A stretch of 64,000 nt of DNA, from assembly GCA_044221335.1 (NCBI GenBank), contig JBGAPI010000001.1, positions 1-64,000 of the forward strand, given 5' to 3'. The translations under genes and the position numbers were made by a program. The notes under the pieces are model-generated. The model did not search any database and had not been told where the DNA came from. It saw only the letters and a program-made list of their open reading frames with translations. This document shows, in pieces, positions 43,322 to 52,062 of the stretch (the first letter of the stretch is position 1; the number at the start of each line of letters is the position of its first letter). Source of the stretch: JBGAPI01 sp044221335. GTDB taxonomy: Bacteria > Pseudomonadota > Gammaproteobacteria > Xanthomonadales > Ahniellaceae.

Positions 43322-43999
43322 TCAGCCGCCCACGCGGCGCGCCGGATCCGGCGCGGCGGCCGCCGCCAGCCGCTCGACCTTGCGCAGCAGCCGGCGATAG
43401 ACGCGTTGGCGCTGCCAGTCGTTGACGACGCGGCTCATCGACGGCAGCGGCACGAAGAACTTCTCGCCGTAGCCGTCGACCAGCACCAGTCGCGGCGGCA
43501 GCCCGACGCGGCGATCGCGCGCGGTGCGGCCGAACACGATGTTGCCGGGATGGACGTCGCCAACGATCACTGCCGCCGCACCGAGCGCGGCGAACAGCGC
43601 GTCGATCCCGGCGCGCAGCGCCGGGGTGGCGCCGTCGCGGCGGACCAGGGCGTCGAGGGTCGGTCCGAGTGCACCGTCCTCGTCGCGCACCGCCTCGACC
43701 ACCAGCGCCGTGCCGAGGTCGGTCTCGACGAGGCCCTGCGGCCGCGCCAGCGGCGTGTGGGCGTCGGGATGCCGCGCCGCCTGCACGATCGCCTCGGTGA
43801 ACTCCCGGAGGAAACCGGTGTAGTGCAGCGCTCGTGGCACCCGCTTCACCCAGGACGCACCCGGTCCCCAGCGCTTCGCCACGGCGTCGGCACGCATCAG
43901 CTTGAGCAGCTGGTCGGGATCGGTGGGATGCGGGTAGATGGCACGCAGGTGTCCCAGCGCCAGCGGTTCGATGCCGGTCAGGCGGATCAGTTCGGTCAT
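43322..43999 (-). CDS. YrbL-like protein (PhoP-network family)
   Basis: 225 aa. RAIYPHPTDPDQLLKLMR, GLVETDLGTALVVEAVRDEDG and VIVGDVHPGNIVFG resemble YrbL, a kinase-fold protein of the E. coli PhoP regulon. The GDVHPGN segment corresponds to a catalytic-loop position but lacks the classic HRD. ATG 43999 is chosen over an upstream ATG at 44038 by family length. The 267 bases upstream to the ComF stop hold no recognised gene. Confidence 0.82.
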   Translation of the reverse strand: MTELIRLTGIEPLALGHLRAIYPHPTDPDQLLKLMRADAVAKRWGPGASWVKRVPRALHYTGFLREFTEAIVQAARHPDAHTPLARPQGLVETDLGTALVVEAVRDEDGALGPTLDALVRRDGATPALRAGIDALFAALGAAAVIVGDVHPGNIVFGRTARDRRVGLPPRLVLVDGYGEKFFVPLPSMSRVVNDWQRQRVYRRLLRKVERLAAAAAPDPARRVGG

Positions 44000-44266
44000 G
44001 CGACCGATGGTAACGGCAGGAGCCCCCAGCGCTTCCATGCCGTGCCGCGGTCGTCAGCAAGCGAGGCGTCTGTTCCAGCGCTCCTTGAGTGTCGGGGGCG
44101 ACCCGGCGCGCAGCACCGGGCCGGGGTTGTGGGAGCACTACGCCGTCCTCGAAGCCCGGGCGATGGGGCTCCATCCGGCGACAAGTTCGATGGAAGCGGC
44201 GTCAGTCGCGAATCGAGACTCCTCGCAGTCGGGACTCACGTCCCGCGGACATCGCGGCGGACGCCG

Positions 44267-44983
44267 CTACATTTTGAGCGGCGCCCTCGCTACCACCACC
44301 ACCCCGACCTCGACCGCCCCCGCCCGCCGCAACACCCGTGCGCACTCACCGAGCGTCGACCCGGTCGTCATCACATCATCGACCAGCAACACGCGTTGCC
44401 CTCGCACCGCCGGAGAAGCAATGAAAGCGCCGCGCAGGTTACGCCGCCGTTCGCGCGCCGACAGCCCCGCCTGCCGTGGCGTCGGCCGCGTCCGCGCAAG
44501 GCCGTCGATCGCCAGCGGCACCTCGAGGCGACGCGCCAGCGGCCGGGCCAGCTCCAGCGCCTGGTTGTAGCCGCGCTCGACCAGGCGATCGCGGGCCAGC
44601 GGCACCGGGACCGCGACGACGTCGCGATCGCCAAGCCTCGCCGCGACGGCGAGCGCGTCTCCGAGCAGTTGCCCCAGCAGCCGGCCGGCCGCAAGGTCTC
44701 CGGAATATTTGAAGCGAGAGAGCAGCCGGTCCAGCGGGAAGGCGTAGCGGTAGGGCGCGAGCGTCCAGGCGAAGGCCGGCGGTGTACGTATGCAGCCACC
44801 GCAGGCGGGTGCCGGCGCGGGCAGCGGCAGGCCGCAGCGTGGGCAGCACACCGGGTTCGCCGGCAACGCGCGTGCGCAGTCGCTGCAGAGATCGCGACCG
44901 CCGGCGCCACGGCCGCCGCAGAGCAGGCAGCGCCCCGGCCACAGCCGGGCGAGCCACCGTCGCCACGGCCCCTCGTCAACCAT
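44267..44983 (-). CDS. comF: ComF-family phosphoribosyltransferase-like protein
   Basis: 238 aa. An N-terminal zinc ribbon (CLLCGG, CSDC, CCPRCG, CGGC) precedes FAWTLAPYRYAFPLDRLLSRFKYSGD and a PRT motif VLLVDDVMTTGST. ComF proteins take part in DNA uptake; GntX in E. coli is a relative. It is divergent from bioB with the starts about 70 bases apart, an arrangement common in xanthomonads and pseudomonads. The start could also be 44995 or 45037; no convincing ribosome-binding site separates them. Confidence 0.9.
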   Translation of the reverse strand: MVDEGPWRRWLARLWPGRCLLCGGRGAGGRDLCSDCARALPANPVCCPRCGLPLPAPAPACGGCIRTPPAFAWTLAPYRYAFPLDRLLSRFKYSGDLAAGRLLGQLLGDALAVAARLGDRDVVAVPVPLARDRLVERGYNQALELARPLARRLEVPLAIDGLARTRPTPRQAGLSARERRRNLRGAFIASPAVRGQRVLLVDDVMTTGSTLGECARVLRRAGAVEVGVVVVARAPLKM

Positions 44984-45055
44984 GGGACCAGACATCAGGT
45001 TGACAGGGGACGGACCGGTCTCGACACTGCGCGCCATTTCCCGGGTGATTAGCAC

Positions 45056-46057
45056 ATGACGAGCCTCCGCCACGATTGGAACCGCGACGAGGTCGCGGCC
45101 CTGTTCGACCTGCCGATGAACGACCTGCTGTTCCGCGCGCAGGCGGTGCATCGCGAGCACCACCCGGCGAACCAGGTGCAGGTCTCGACCCTGCTGTCGA
45201 TCAAGACCGGCGCCTGCCCCGAGGACTGCGCGTACTGCCCGCAGTCGGCGCGCTACGACACCGGGCTCAAGACCGAGAAGCTGATGGCGACCGCGTCGGT
45301 CGTCGAGCGCGCGCGGCAGGCCAAGGCCGCCGGCGCGACGCGCTTCTGCATGGGCGCCGCCTGGCGCTCGCCGAAGGATCGGGACGTCGCGCAGGTGTCG
45401 GCGATGGTGCGCGCGGTGAAGGACCTCGGGATGGAGACCTGCGCGACGCTCGGCATGCTGAGCCCGGCGCAGGCGAACGAACTCGCCGCCGCCGGACTCG
45501 ACTACTACAACCACAACCTCGACACGAGCCCCGAGTTCTACGGCGAGATCATCACCACCCGCTGCTACCAGGATCGCCTGGACACGCTCGCGAACGTGCG
45601 CGCTGCCGGGATGAAGACCTGCTGCGGCGGCATCGTCGGCATGGGCGAGGCGCGTGCCGACCGCGTCGGCCTGCTGCAGACGCTCGCGAACCTCCCCGAG
45701 CACCCGGACTCGGTGCCGATCAATCGCCTGGTCAAGGTCGCCGGAACCCCGCTGGGCGAGGAGCGCGACCTCGACGCGTTCGAATTCGTCCGCTCGATCG
45801 CGGTGGCACGGATCCTGATGCCGGCGTCGATGGTGCGACTGTCCGCCGGCCGCGAGACGATGAGCGACGAGTTGCAGGCGCTGTGCTTCCTGGCCGGCGC
45901 GAACTCGATCTTCTACGGCGAGAAGCTGCTCACCACCGGCAATCCGGAGACCGAACGCGACCTGGCGCTGTTCGCCCGACTCGGGCTGACGCCGATGCCG
46001 CTGGTCGAGAACGGGCGGACCGTGCATGCCGACATCGTCGAGGAGGCGGCGGCCTAG
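45056..46057 (+). CDS. bioB: Biotin synthase
   Basis: 333 aa. The radical-SAM cluster motif CPEDCAYC gives Cys54, Cys58 and Cys61. Further signatures are RFCMGAAWRSPKDRD, GLDYYNHNLDTSPEFY, CCGGIVGMGE, PINRLVKVAGTPL and RILMPASMVRLSAGRETM. It inserts sulfur into dethiobiotin. It is the first gene of the biotin operon. A GC-rich hairpin-like sequence lies at about 46069-46090 before bioF. Confidence 0.98.
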   Translation: MTSLRHDWNRDEVAALFDLPMNDLLFRAQAVHREHHPANQVQVSTLLSIKTGACPEDCAYCPQSARYDTGLKTEKLMATASVVERARQAKAAGATRFCMGAAWRSPKDRDVAQVSAMVRAVKDLGMETCATLGMLSPAQANELAAAGLDYYNHNLDTSPEFYGEIITTRCYQDRLDTLANVRAAGMKTCCGGIVGMGEARADRVGLLQTLANLPEHPDSVPINRLVKVAGTPLGEERDLDAFEFVRSIAVARILMPASMVRLSAGRETMSDELQALCFLAGANSIFYGEKLLTTGNPETERDLALFARLGLTPMPLVENGRTVHADIVEEAAA

Positions 46058-46210
46058 CGGATTCCCCGTCCCCGCGAACGCGCGGACGAGGTGGCCCGCA
46101 GGACCGGAGGAGGGGTGCCTGATGCAGCGCGCACCGTTCGCTCCGCCCAGCTCCCACGCATGATCAAGCGCGATTCTCCCGAGCGGACGATCGACGGCGC
46201 ATCGAACCCG

Positions 46211-47410
46211 ATGTCGGCGCCCGCCGCCCTCGCCCGCCTTTCCCACCGCCTCGCCGTCCGCGCCGCGGAACACGGCCTGCGCCGGCTGCGCACGGTCGAG
46301 GGCGCCGGCGGCGTGCATCTCGTCGTCGACCGCCGCGCGCTGCTGTCGTTCGCCAGCAACGACTACCTGGGACTCGCCGCGCACCCGGCGCTGCGTGAGG
46401 CCGCGATCGCGTGCATCACGCGCGACGGTGTCGGCGCGACGGCGGCGCACCTGGTCGGCGGCCACCGCACCGAACACGCGGCGCTGGAGGCCGAGCTCGC
46501 CGAGTTCTGCGGCCGGCCGCGCGCGCTGCTGTTCTCGACCGGCTACGCCGCCAACCTCGGCATCGCGCAGGCGCTGATCAGCGCCGGCGACAGCCTCGTC
46601 GAGGACAAGCTGAACCACGCCAGCCTGATCGACGCCGCGACACTGTCCGGCGCGAAGCTGCGCCGCTACCTGCACGCCGACGTCACCAGCGCGAGCCGCC
46701 AGCTCGCGGCGGCGGAGGGCGCATCCCTGCTGTCGACCGACGGCGTCTTCAGCATGGACGGCGACGTCGCGCCGCTGACCGGACTCGCGGACGCCGCGAA
46801 CGCGGCTGGCGCGACGCTGGTCGTCGACGACGCCCACGGCTTCGGCGTGCTCGGCCCCGATGGCCGCGGCAGTGTCGCCGCTGCCGGCCTCGACGCAGTC
46901 GCAGCGCCGGTCTACATGGCGACGCTCGGCAAGGCGGTCGGCGTCGGCGGCGCGTTCGTCGCCGGCAGTGCCGAGCTGATCGAAGGCCTGGTGCAGTTCG
47001 CCCGCACCTACGTGTACACCACCGCGATGCCGCCGGCGCTCGCCGCCGCGACCCGCGCCGCACTGAAGGTGCTGCGCTTCGAGCCCTGGCGGCGCGATCG
47101 CCTCGTGCACCTGATCGCGCAGTTCCGTCGCGGCGCCGCCGCGCGCGGCATTCCGCTGATGGCGTCGACGACGCCGATCCAGCCGGTTCGTGTCGGCAGC
47201 AGCCCGCGCGCGCTCGCGGTCAGCCGCCGGCTCGAGGTGGCTGGATTCTTCGTGCCGGCGATCCGCCCGCCGACCGTGCCGAAGGGCCAGGCGCGGCTGC
47301 GCGTCACGCTGTCGGCCGCGCACACCGAGCGCGAGGTCGAGGCCCTGCTGACGGCGCTGGAGGCGGCGCTGGAGCCGGCCCGCAAGGACGAGGCGCCCGA
47401 TGGCGGCTGA
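46211..47410 (+). CDS. bioF: 8-amino-7-oxononanoate synthase
   Basis: 399 aa from ATG 46211, the usual BioF length (an ATG at 46160 would add 17 residues). SFASNDYLGLAAHP, HLVGGHRTEHAALE, VVDDAHGFGVLGPDGRG and ATLGKAVGVGGA (PLP Lys241) are diagnostic. It condenses pimeloyl-ACP with L-alanine. Its end overlaps the next gene by 11 bases. Confidence 0.97.
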   Translation: MSAPAALARLSHRLAVRAAEHGLRRLRTVEGAGGVHLVVDRRALLSFASNDYLGLAAHPALREAAIACITRDGVGATAAHLVGGHRTEHAALEAELAEFCGRPRALLFSTGYAANLGIAQALISAGDSLVEDKLNHASLIDAATLSGAKLRRYLHADVTSASRQLAAAEGASLLSTDGVFSMDGDVAPLTGLADAANAAGATLVVDDAHGFGVLGPDGRGSVAAAGLDAVAAPVYMATLGKAVGVGGAFVAGSAELIEGLVQFARTYVYTTAMPPALAAATRAALKVLRFEPWRRDRLVHLIAQFRRGAAARGIPLMASTTPIQPVRVGSSPRALAVSRRLEVAGFFVPAIRPPTVPKGQARLRVTLSAAHTEREVEALLTALEAALEPARKDEAPDGG

Positions 47411-47798
47411 ACGTGATCTGGCGCGGATGCTGGCGACACTGGGCGCGACCCGAGCGCCCGGCGAGTACGTTTTCGACGCGCTGGCTGCCGACGCCGCGAT
47501 CCCCGCCGACGCTGTCGCGATGATGCGCGAGGCCGAGGGTCTCACCGTGGTGCGGCCGTTGCGCGTCGGCGAGGCGCGACCCGACTTCGTCGCGACCTGG
47601 CTGACGCTGACCGTGCACTCGGACCTCGCCGCGGTCGGCCTGACCGCCGCCTTCGCCGCGGCGCTGGCCGAGGTCGCGATCCCCTGCAACGTGATCGCCG
47701 GCCACTACCACGATCACCTGTTCGTGCCGACGGCGCGCGCCGACGACGCGTTGGCGGCGCTGGCCCGGCTGCGGCAGCGATCGCTAGTGGAGTCCTAG
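47400..47798 (+). CDS. ACT-domain protein inside the biotin operon
   Basis: 132 aa. Segment WLTLTVHSDLAAVGLTAAFAAALAEVAIPCNVIAGHYHDHLFVP matches the ACT_3/DUF2241 family, small ACT-like proteins thought to bind amino acids. It overlaps bioF and is four bases from bioH, so it is co-expressed with biotin genes. A ligand-sensing role is possible but unproven; it is not a known biotin enzyme. Confidence 0.87.
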   Translation: MAAERDLARMLATLGATRAPGEYVFDALAADAAIPADAVAMMREAEGLTVVRPLRVGEARPDFVATWLTLTVHSDLAAVGLTAAFAAALAEVAIPCNVIAGHYHDHLFVPTARADDALAALARLRQRSLVES

Positions 47799-47801
47799 GC
47801 G

Positions 47802-48581
47802 GTGTTCATCGAGACCCTCGGCGCCGGGCCCGCGGTCGTGTTGCTGCACGGCTGGGCGATGCACGGCGGCGTATTCCATCCGATCGCCGCGCGCCTCGCC
47901 GAGACGCACACCGTGCACCTCGTCGACCTGCCCGGACACGGTCGCAGCCCGGAGCGCGACGGCCGCCTCGATCCGGCCGAGATCGCGCGGCGGATCGCCG
48001 AGGCGGTGCCGCCCGCGATCTGGGTCGGCTGGTCGCTCGGTGGAGTCGTCGCGCAGAACGCCGCGCTGACCCAGGACTGGCACGTGCGCGGGCTCGGGCT
48101 GATCGCCGCCAGTCCGCGCTTCGTCGTCGGGCCCGACTGGCCGCACGGCGTGGAACACGAGGTGTTCGCGAGCTTCGGCCGCGACCTCGCCTTCGACTAC
48201 CGCCGCACGCTGGATCGCTTCCTCGCGCTGGAGACCCACGGCTCGGACTGTGCCCGGGCCGATCTGCGCATGCTGCGCGCCAAGGTGTTCGAACACGGCG
48301 AGCCGGCGCCGCACGTGCTCGAGGATGGACTGAGACTGCTCGCCGACAGCGACTATCGCGCGGCGCTCGCGACCGTGTCGGTGCCGTCCGCGTGGATCGC
48401 CGGGGCGCGTGATCGGCTGATCCCGGCCGGCGCGATGGAGTGGGCAGCGACGGCGACACGCGGCGACTTCGTCCACGTCGCGGGCGGCGGCCACGCCCCC
48501 TTCATCGGTCATCCCGAGCCGGTGCTGGGCGCGCTCGTCGCGTTGTCGCAGCGGGTGAACGGGGACGGGGCGCGCCGATGA
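47802..48581 (+). CDS. bioH: Pimeloyl-ACP methyl ester carboxylesterase
   Basis: 259 aa, GTG start. An alpha/beta hydrolase with GWSLGG (nucleophile Ser78), a late Asp in GARDRLIP and the His of GGGHAPFIGHP. LHGWAMHGGVF and LIAASPRFV are BioH-like. It removes the methyl group that BioC adds, ending pimelate synthesis. Its stop overlaps the bioC start (ATGA). Confidence 0.95.
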   Translation: MFIETLGAGPAVVLLHGWAMHGGVFHPIAARLAETHTVHLVDLPGHGRSPERDGRLDPAEIARRIAEAVPPAIWVGWSLGGVVAQNAALTQDWHVRGLGLIAASPRFVVGPDWPHGVEHEVFASFGRDLAFDYRRTLDRFLALETHGSDCARADLRMLRAKVFEHGEPAPHVLEDGLRLLADSDYRAALATVSVPSAWIAGARDRLIPAGAMEWAATATRGDFVHVAGGGHAPFIGHPEPVLGALVALSQRVNGDGARR

Positions 48582-49462
48582 GTCCGATCGACGCCGCCAG
48601 CGTCCGCCGCGCCTTTGCCCGCGCGGCGGCCGGCTACGAGGCGACCGCGGTGCTGCAGAAGGAGGTCGAGACGCGGCTGCTCGAACGCCTTGCGGGCGAG
48701 ACGCTGGCGCCGGCGCGGGTGCTCGACGTCGGCTGCGGGCCGGGACGCGCGACCGGCCTCCTGACCCGGCGCTATCCGAAGGCGCAGGTGATCGCGCTCG
48801 ACTGGGCCGTTCCGATGCTCCGGATCGCCCGCAGGCGCGGCAGCTGGTGGCGCAAGCTGCCGGCGCTCGCCGCCGACGCGCATGCGCTGCCGCTCGCCGA
48901 GCGCAGCGTGGACCTGATCTTCTCCAACCTCTGCCTGCAGTGGTCACCGGACCTCGCCGTCGCCTTCGACGAATTCCGCCGGGTGCTGCGTCCGGGTGGG
49001 CTGCTGTTGTTCTCGACCTTCGGACCGGAGACGCTGCACGAACTCGCGACCGCCTGGGCCGCCGTCGACGACGCGCCGCACGTCAACCGCTTCCACGACC
49101 TTGCCGCGGTCGGCGACGCGCTGATGGCCTCGGGCTTCGCGCGCCCGGTGGTCGACCGCGAGCACTTCACGCTGCGCTACGACGACGCGACGACGCTGAT
49201 GCGCGAGCTCTCCGCGATCGGCGCCGGCAACGCCGACCGTGCCCGCCACCGCGGCCTCACCGGTCGCCGCAAGCTGGCCGGCGTGCTCGCCGCCTACGAG
49301 CCTTTCCGCGGCGACGACGGCCGCCTGCCCGCCACCTACGAGGTGCTCTACGGCGCGGCGCTGGCACCGGCGGATGGGCAGCCGCGGCGGCGGCGCGGCG
49401 GGGGTGAGATCGCGTCGTTCTCGGTGGATGCGCTGCGCGGAAGCCGGGTCTCACGGTCGTAG
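48578..49462 (+). CDS. bioC: Malonyl-ACP O-methyltransferase
   Basis: 294 aa. The SAM-binding motif VLDVGCGPGRATGLL is followed by DLIFSNLCLQWSPDLAVAFDEFRRVLRPGGLLLFSTFGPETLHEL, diagnostic of BioC. RRKLAGVLAAYEPFR near the C-terminus also fits. It primes pimelate synthesis by methylating malonyl-ACP. It is the last gene of the operon; no bioA or bioD is in the window. Confidence 0.96.
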   Translation: MSPIDAASVRRAFARAAAGYEATAVLQKEVETRLLERLAGETLAPARVLDVGCGPGRATGLLTRRYPKAQVIALDWAVPMLRIARRRGSWWRKLPALAADAHALPLAERSVDLIFSNLCLQWSPDLAVAFDEFRRVLRPGGLLLFSTFGPETLHELATAWAAVDDAPHVNRFHDLAAVGDALMASGFARPVVDREHFTLRYDDATTLMRELSAIGAGNADRARHRGLTGRRKLAGVLAAYEPFRGDDGRLPATYEVLYGAALAPADGQPRRRRGGGEIASFSVDALRGSRVSRS

Positions 49463-49477
49463 GCGGGCTCTGCCCTG

Positions 49478-49590
49478 CGTCATTGCGGGCGCAGCGAAGC
49501 GGTCCGCCGACGTTGCTTTTCGCTCCGCCACACCGAGAGCGGAAGGCGCTGGATTGCTTCTTCGTCGCTGCGCTCCTCCTCGCAATGACG
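49478..49590. mobile_element. MITE-like palindromic element with CGTCATTGC ends
   Basis: The element begins CGTCATTGC and ends GCAATGACG (9-bp terminal inverted repeats). It has longer imperfect arms (GCGCAGCGAAGCGG...TCC; GGATTGCTTCTTCGTCGC) and an inner stem around CGCTC/GAGCG. This resembles the non-coding repeat with CATTGCGAG...GCAATG ends I recall as dispersed in many bacteria. It fills most of the bioC-alc intergenic gap, carries no gene, and follows a short TAGGCGGGCTCTGCCC sequence that resembles the repeat at 51601. Confidence 0.78.
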
Positions 49591-49706
49591 GGAAGTTTTC
49601 GCGACCCAGGGCCCTGGCACCTGTGCCCTGTGCCCTCCTCCGCAAGCCCAATGCCAGCGCCGACGGCTAGACTCCTGGATCGCCACATCGAAACCGACAA
49701 TCCGCC

Positions 49707-50717
49707 ATGGCCCTCCCCCAGATCGACCCCGACGCCCCCGACTTCACCCGCCGCTACGTCAACCTCGCCGACGCGTCTTTCGGCGCCGTCGCGCTGGCCA
49801 CCAGTGACGACTTCTTCGCGGACAAGGCGCGGATGCTGAATCCCGAGCCGGCGGTGTTCATCCCCGGCAAGTACGACCAGAACGGCAAATGGATGGACGG
49901 CTGGGAGAGCCGGCGCAAGCGCGGGCCCGGACACGACTGGTGCGTCGTGCGGCTGGCCCGGCCGGCGCGCCTCGTCGGCGTCGATCTCGACACCAGCCAC
50001 TTCACCGGCAACTTTCCGCCGGCGGCGGCGCTCGAGGGCTGTCATCTCGCCAGCGGCGATCCCGATGCGAACACCGCATGGGCGCCGCTGCTGCCGGCAG
50101 TCAACCTCGGCGGCAACCGCCATCACTATTTCGAGCTGTGCGGCGCCGGCTCGGTCAGCCACGTGCGGGTGAATCTCTATCCCGACGGCGGCCTCGCACG
50201 GCTGCGCCTCTACGGCATCCCGGACTGGCGCGCCGACAGCGCCGACGCCGACGGGCGTTTCGACCTCGTCGCAGCGCTCAACGGCGGCCAGGTGGTCGCC
50301 GCCAACAACCAGCATTTCGGCTTCGCCTCCAACCTGCTGAAGCCCGGCCGCGGCGTCAACATGGGCGACGGCTGGGAGACCCGCCGCCGTCGCGAGCCCG
50401 GCAACGACTGGTGCATCCTGGCGCTGGCGCGACCGGGCGTGATCGAGCGCATCCGCGTCGACACCTGCCACTTCAAGGGCAACTACCCGGACCGCTGCTC
50501 GCTGCAGGCCGCGCGGGTCGTCGGCGGCACGCCCGAGTCGCTGGTCACGCAGTCGATGTTCTGGTCGGAGCTGCTGCCGGAACAGAAGCTGTCGATGGAC
50601 GCGGAGCACGATTTCGCGGCCGAGATCCTTGCGCACGAGGCGATCACCCACGTGCGGCTCAACATCTTCCCCGACGGCGGCGTGTCGCGGCTCAGGCTGT
50701 TCGGGCGACCCAGCTGA
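49707..50717 (+). CDS. alc: Allantoicase
   Basis: 336 aa, the usual allantoicase size, with two repeated jelly-roll halves. Half one has FVNLADASFGAVALATSDDFFADKARM-type sequence, DGWESRRKRGPGHDWCVVRL and HVRVNLYPDGGLARLRLYG. Half two repeats NMGDGWETRRRREPGNDWCILAL, CHFKGNYPD and HVRLNIFPDGGVSRLRLFG. It hydrolyses allantoate to ureidoglycolate and urea. It is first of a three-gene plus-strand unit with allA. Confidence 0.97.
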   Translation: MALPQIDPDAPDFTRRYVNLADASFGAVALATSDDFFADKARMLNPEPAVFIPGKYDQNGKWMDGWESRRKRGPGHDWCVVRLARPARLVGVDLDTSHFTGNFPPAAALEGCHLASGDPDANTAWAPLLPAVNLGGNRHHYFELCGAGSVSHVRVNLYPDGGLARLRLYGIPDWRADSADADGRFDLVAALNGGQVVAANNQHFGFASNLLKPGRGVNMGDGWETRRRREPGNDWCILALARPGVIERIRVDTCHFKGNYPDRCSLQAARVVGGTPESLVTQSMFWSELLPEQKLSMDAEHDFAAEILAHEAITHVRLNIFPDGGVSRLRLFGRPS

Positions 50718-50725
50718 TCGACGGC

Positions 50726-51121
50726 ATGGCGTCCACGACCGACACCGCCTGCGCGACCGTGCTCGACGGCGTGACGCAAGCGCTGCGTTCGCGGGAGCCG
50801 ATCTTCCACCGGCCGGAGCACGGCGATCGCCGCGAGGATTTCGACGCGATGATGGCGCCCGGTTTCTTCGAGATCGGTGCCTCCGGCCGGGTCTACTCGC
50901 GCGAGTTCGTGCTCGATGAGCTCGATCGGCGCCGCGCTCAGCCGGTGTCCGAACGTCTCGTGGTCGACGAGTTCGCGTGCCGGCAGCTCGCCGCGGACCT
51001 CTTCCTCGTCACCTACCACCTCGACCAGGACGGCCGCAAAAGCCGCCGCGCCACGCTGTGGCGAGCGGCGGCCGGCCGTTGGCAGATCGTCTACCACCAG
51101 GGCACCCTGATCACCGCATGA
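50726..51121 (+). CDS. DUF4440 (NTF2-fold) protein between alc and allA
   Basis: 131 aa. EDFDAMMAPGFFEIGASGRVYSREFVLDELDRR, LVTYHLDQDGRKSRRATLWRAAAGRWQIVYHQGTL is a DUF4440/SnoaL-type domain. Such small proteins often bind hydrophobic ligands or act as minor enzymes. It starts 8 bases after alc, and its stop overlaps the allA start, so it is probably part of ureide metabolism (inference). Confidence 0.85.
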   Translation: MASTTDTACATVLDGVTQALRSREPIFHRPEHGDRREDFDAMMAPGFFEIGASGRVYSREFVLDELDRRRAQPVSERLVVDEFACRQLAADLFLVTYHLDQDGRKSRRATLWRAAAGRWQIVYHQGTLITA

Positions 51122-51603
51122 GCGCCATCGATCTCGTCATCGAACCGCTGACTCCCGAGGCCTTCGCCGACTTCGGCGACGTCATCGCCGCCCGCGGCGA
51201 GCGCGGCGACTTCGCGATCAACGACGGCACCGCGCAGCGCTTCCATGCGCTCTCCCGCGTCGAGGCGAGCGGCGCCGGAGCCGCGGTCGTGCTCTCGATC
51301 GTGCGCGCCGAACCGCGACCGCTGCCGTTCCCGCTGACCCTGATCGAGCGCCATCCGCTGGGCTCGCAGGCCTTCGTGCCGCTCGACCCGACGATGCGTT
51401 ACATCGTCGTGGTCGCCGCGTCCGCCGACGCCACGCCGCGAGCCTTCCTGGCCACCGGGCAGGGCATCAACTACCGCGCCGGCACCTGGCACCACCCGCT
51501 GATCGCGCTGGATGCCGGCGGCGAGTTCCTGGTGGTCGACCGGGTGGGGCCCGGAGAGAACTGCGACGAGGTCTCGATCGTCGGGAAGTACCGAGTGTCG
51601 TAG
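51118..51603 (+). CDS. allA: Ureidoglycolate lyase
   Basis: 161 aa. LTPEAFADFGDVIAARG, FALSRVE-like sequence, ERHPLGSQAFVPLDP, FLATGQGINYRAGTWHHPLIAL and FLVVDRVGPGENCDE are the AllA signatures, including the metal/active-site histidines. It splits ureidoglycolate into glyoxylate and urea, the step after allantoicase. Its TAG stop is the first three bases of the palindromic element at 51601-51651. Confidence 0.95.
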   Translation: MSAIDLVIEPLTPEAFADFGDVIAARGERGDFAINDGTAQRFHALSRVEASGAGAAVVLSIVRAEPRPLPFPLTLIERHPLGSQAFVPLDPTMRYIVVVAASADATPRAFLATGQGINYRAGTWHHPLIALDAGGEFLVVDRVGPGENCDEVSIVGKYRVS

Positions 51604-51651
51604 GGCGGGCACTGCCCGCCGTCGCGAAGCGCCGGGGCGAAGCCCGCCCTA
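51601..51651. repeat. Palindromic element supplying stop codons to two convergent genes
   Basis: Arms TAGGGCGGGC (51601-51610) and GCCCGCCCTA (51642-51651) are perfect inverted repeats. The left arm can alternatively pair with GCCCGCC at 51614-51620, giving GGCGGGC-ACT-GCCCGCC. The left TAG ends allA and the right arm, read on the minus strand, starts with the TAG that ends the NTF2-like gene. The inner hairpin plus TCGCGAAGCGC parallels the 68-bp repeat unit near the left end of the window. Confidence 0.88.
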
Positions 51652-52062
51652 GCTTCCGAGCTTCCTGGCCATCTGTTCGCCGAGGGCGACGAGCCCCGAA
51701 TGCGGCCGCACCATCACCTCGAACTCGACGATCTTCCCCGCGTCGTCGAAACGGATGAGGTCGATGCCCTTGAGCTCGCGGTCGCCGACCCGCGCGCGGA
51801 ATTCGAGGCCGACGCTGGCGCCGTCGGCGGTCACGAAGTCGCGTTCGTAGGCGAAGTCCTCGAACACCGTCGCCACCGTCTGCAGGATTCGCGCGGTGAT
51901 CGCCGCGCCTTCGTAGGGCTTGTACACCATCGGCGAGCGGAAACGCACCTCGGGATGCAGCAGCTTCGGCAGGTCGGAGAGGTCCATCGCGGACAGCATC
52001 CGGTGCCACTCGGCGAGCGCGGCGGCGCGGGCGGGGGACAGGGCGAGAGGTGTCGAGCTCAT
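51649..52062 (-). CDS. NTF2-like (SnoaL-type) protein
   Basis: 137 aa. WHRMLSAMDLSDLPKLLHPEVRFRSPMVYKPYEGAAITARILQTVATVFEDFAYERDFV is a SnoaL/NTF2-fold domain with typical DFxG-like strands (VGLEFRARVGDRELKGIDLIRFDDAGKIVEFEVM). It is last of a minus-strand unit after the urate oxidase gene, its start overlapping the preceding stop. Its role is unknown, but its position suggests purine breakdown. Confidence 0.87.
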   Translation of the reverse strand: MSSTPLALSPARAAALAEWHRMLSAMDLSDLPKLLHPEVRFRSPMVYKPYEGAAITARILQTVATVFEDFAYERDFVTADGASVGLEFRARVGDRELKGIDLIRFDDAGKIVEFEVMVRPHSGLVALGEQMARKLGS

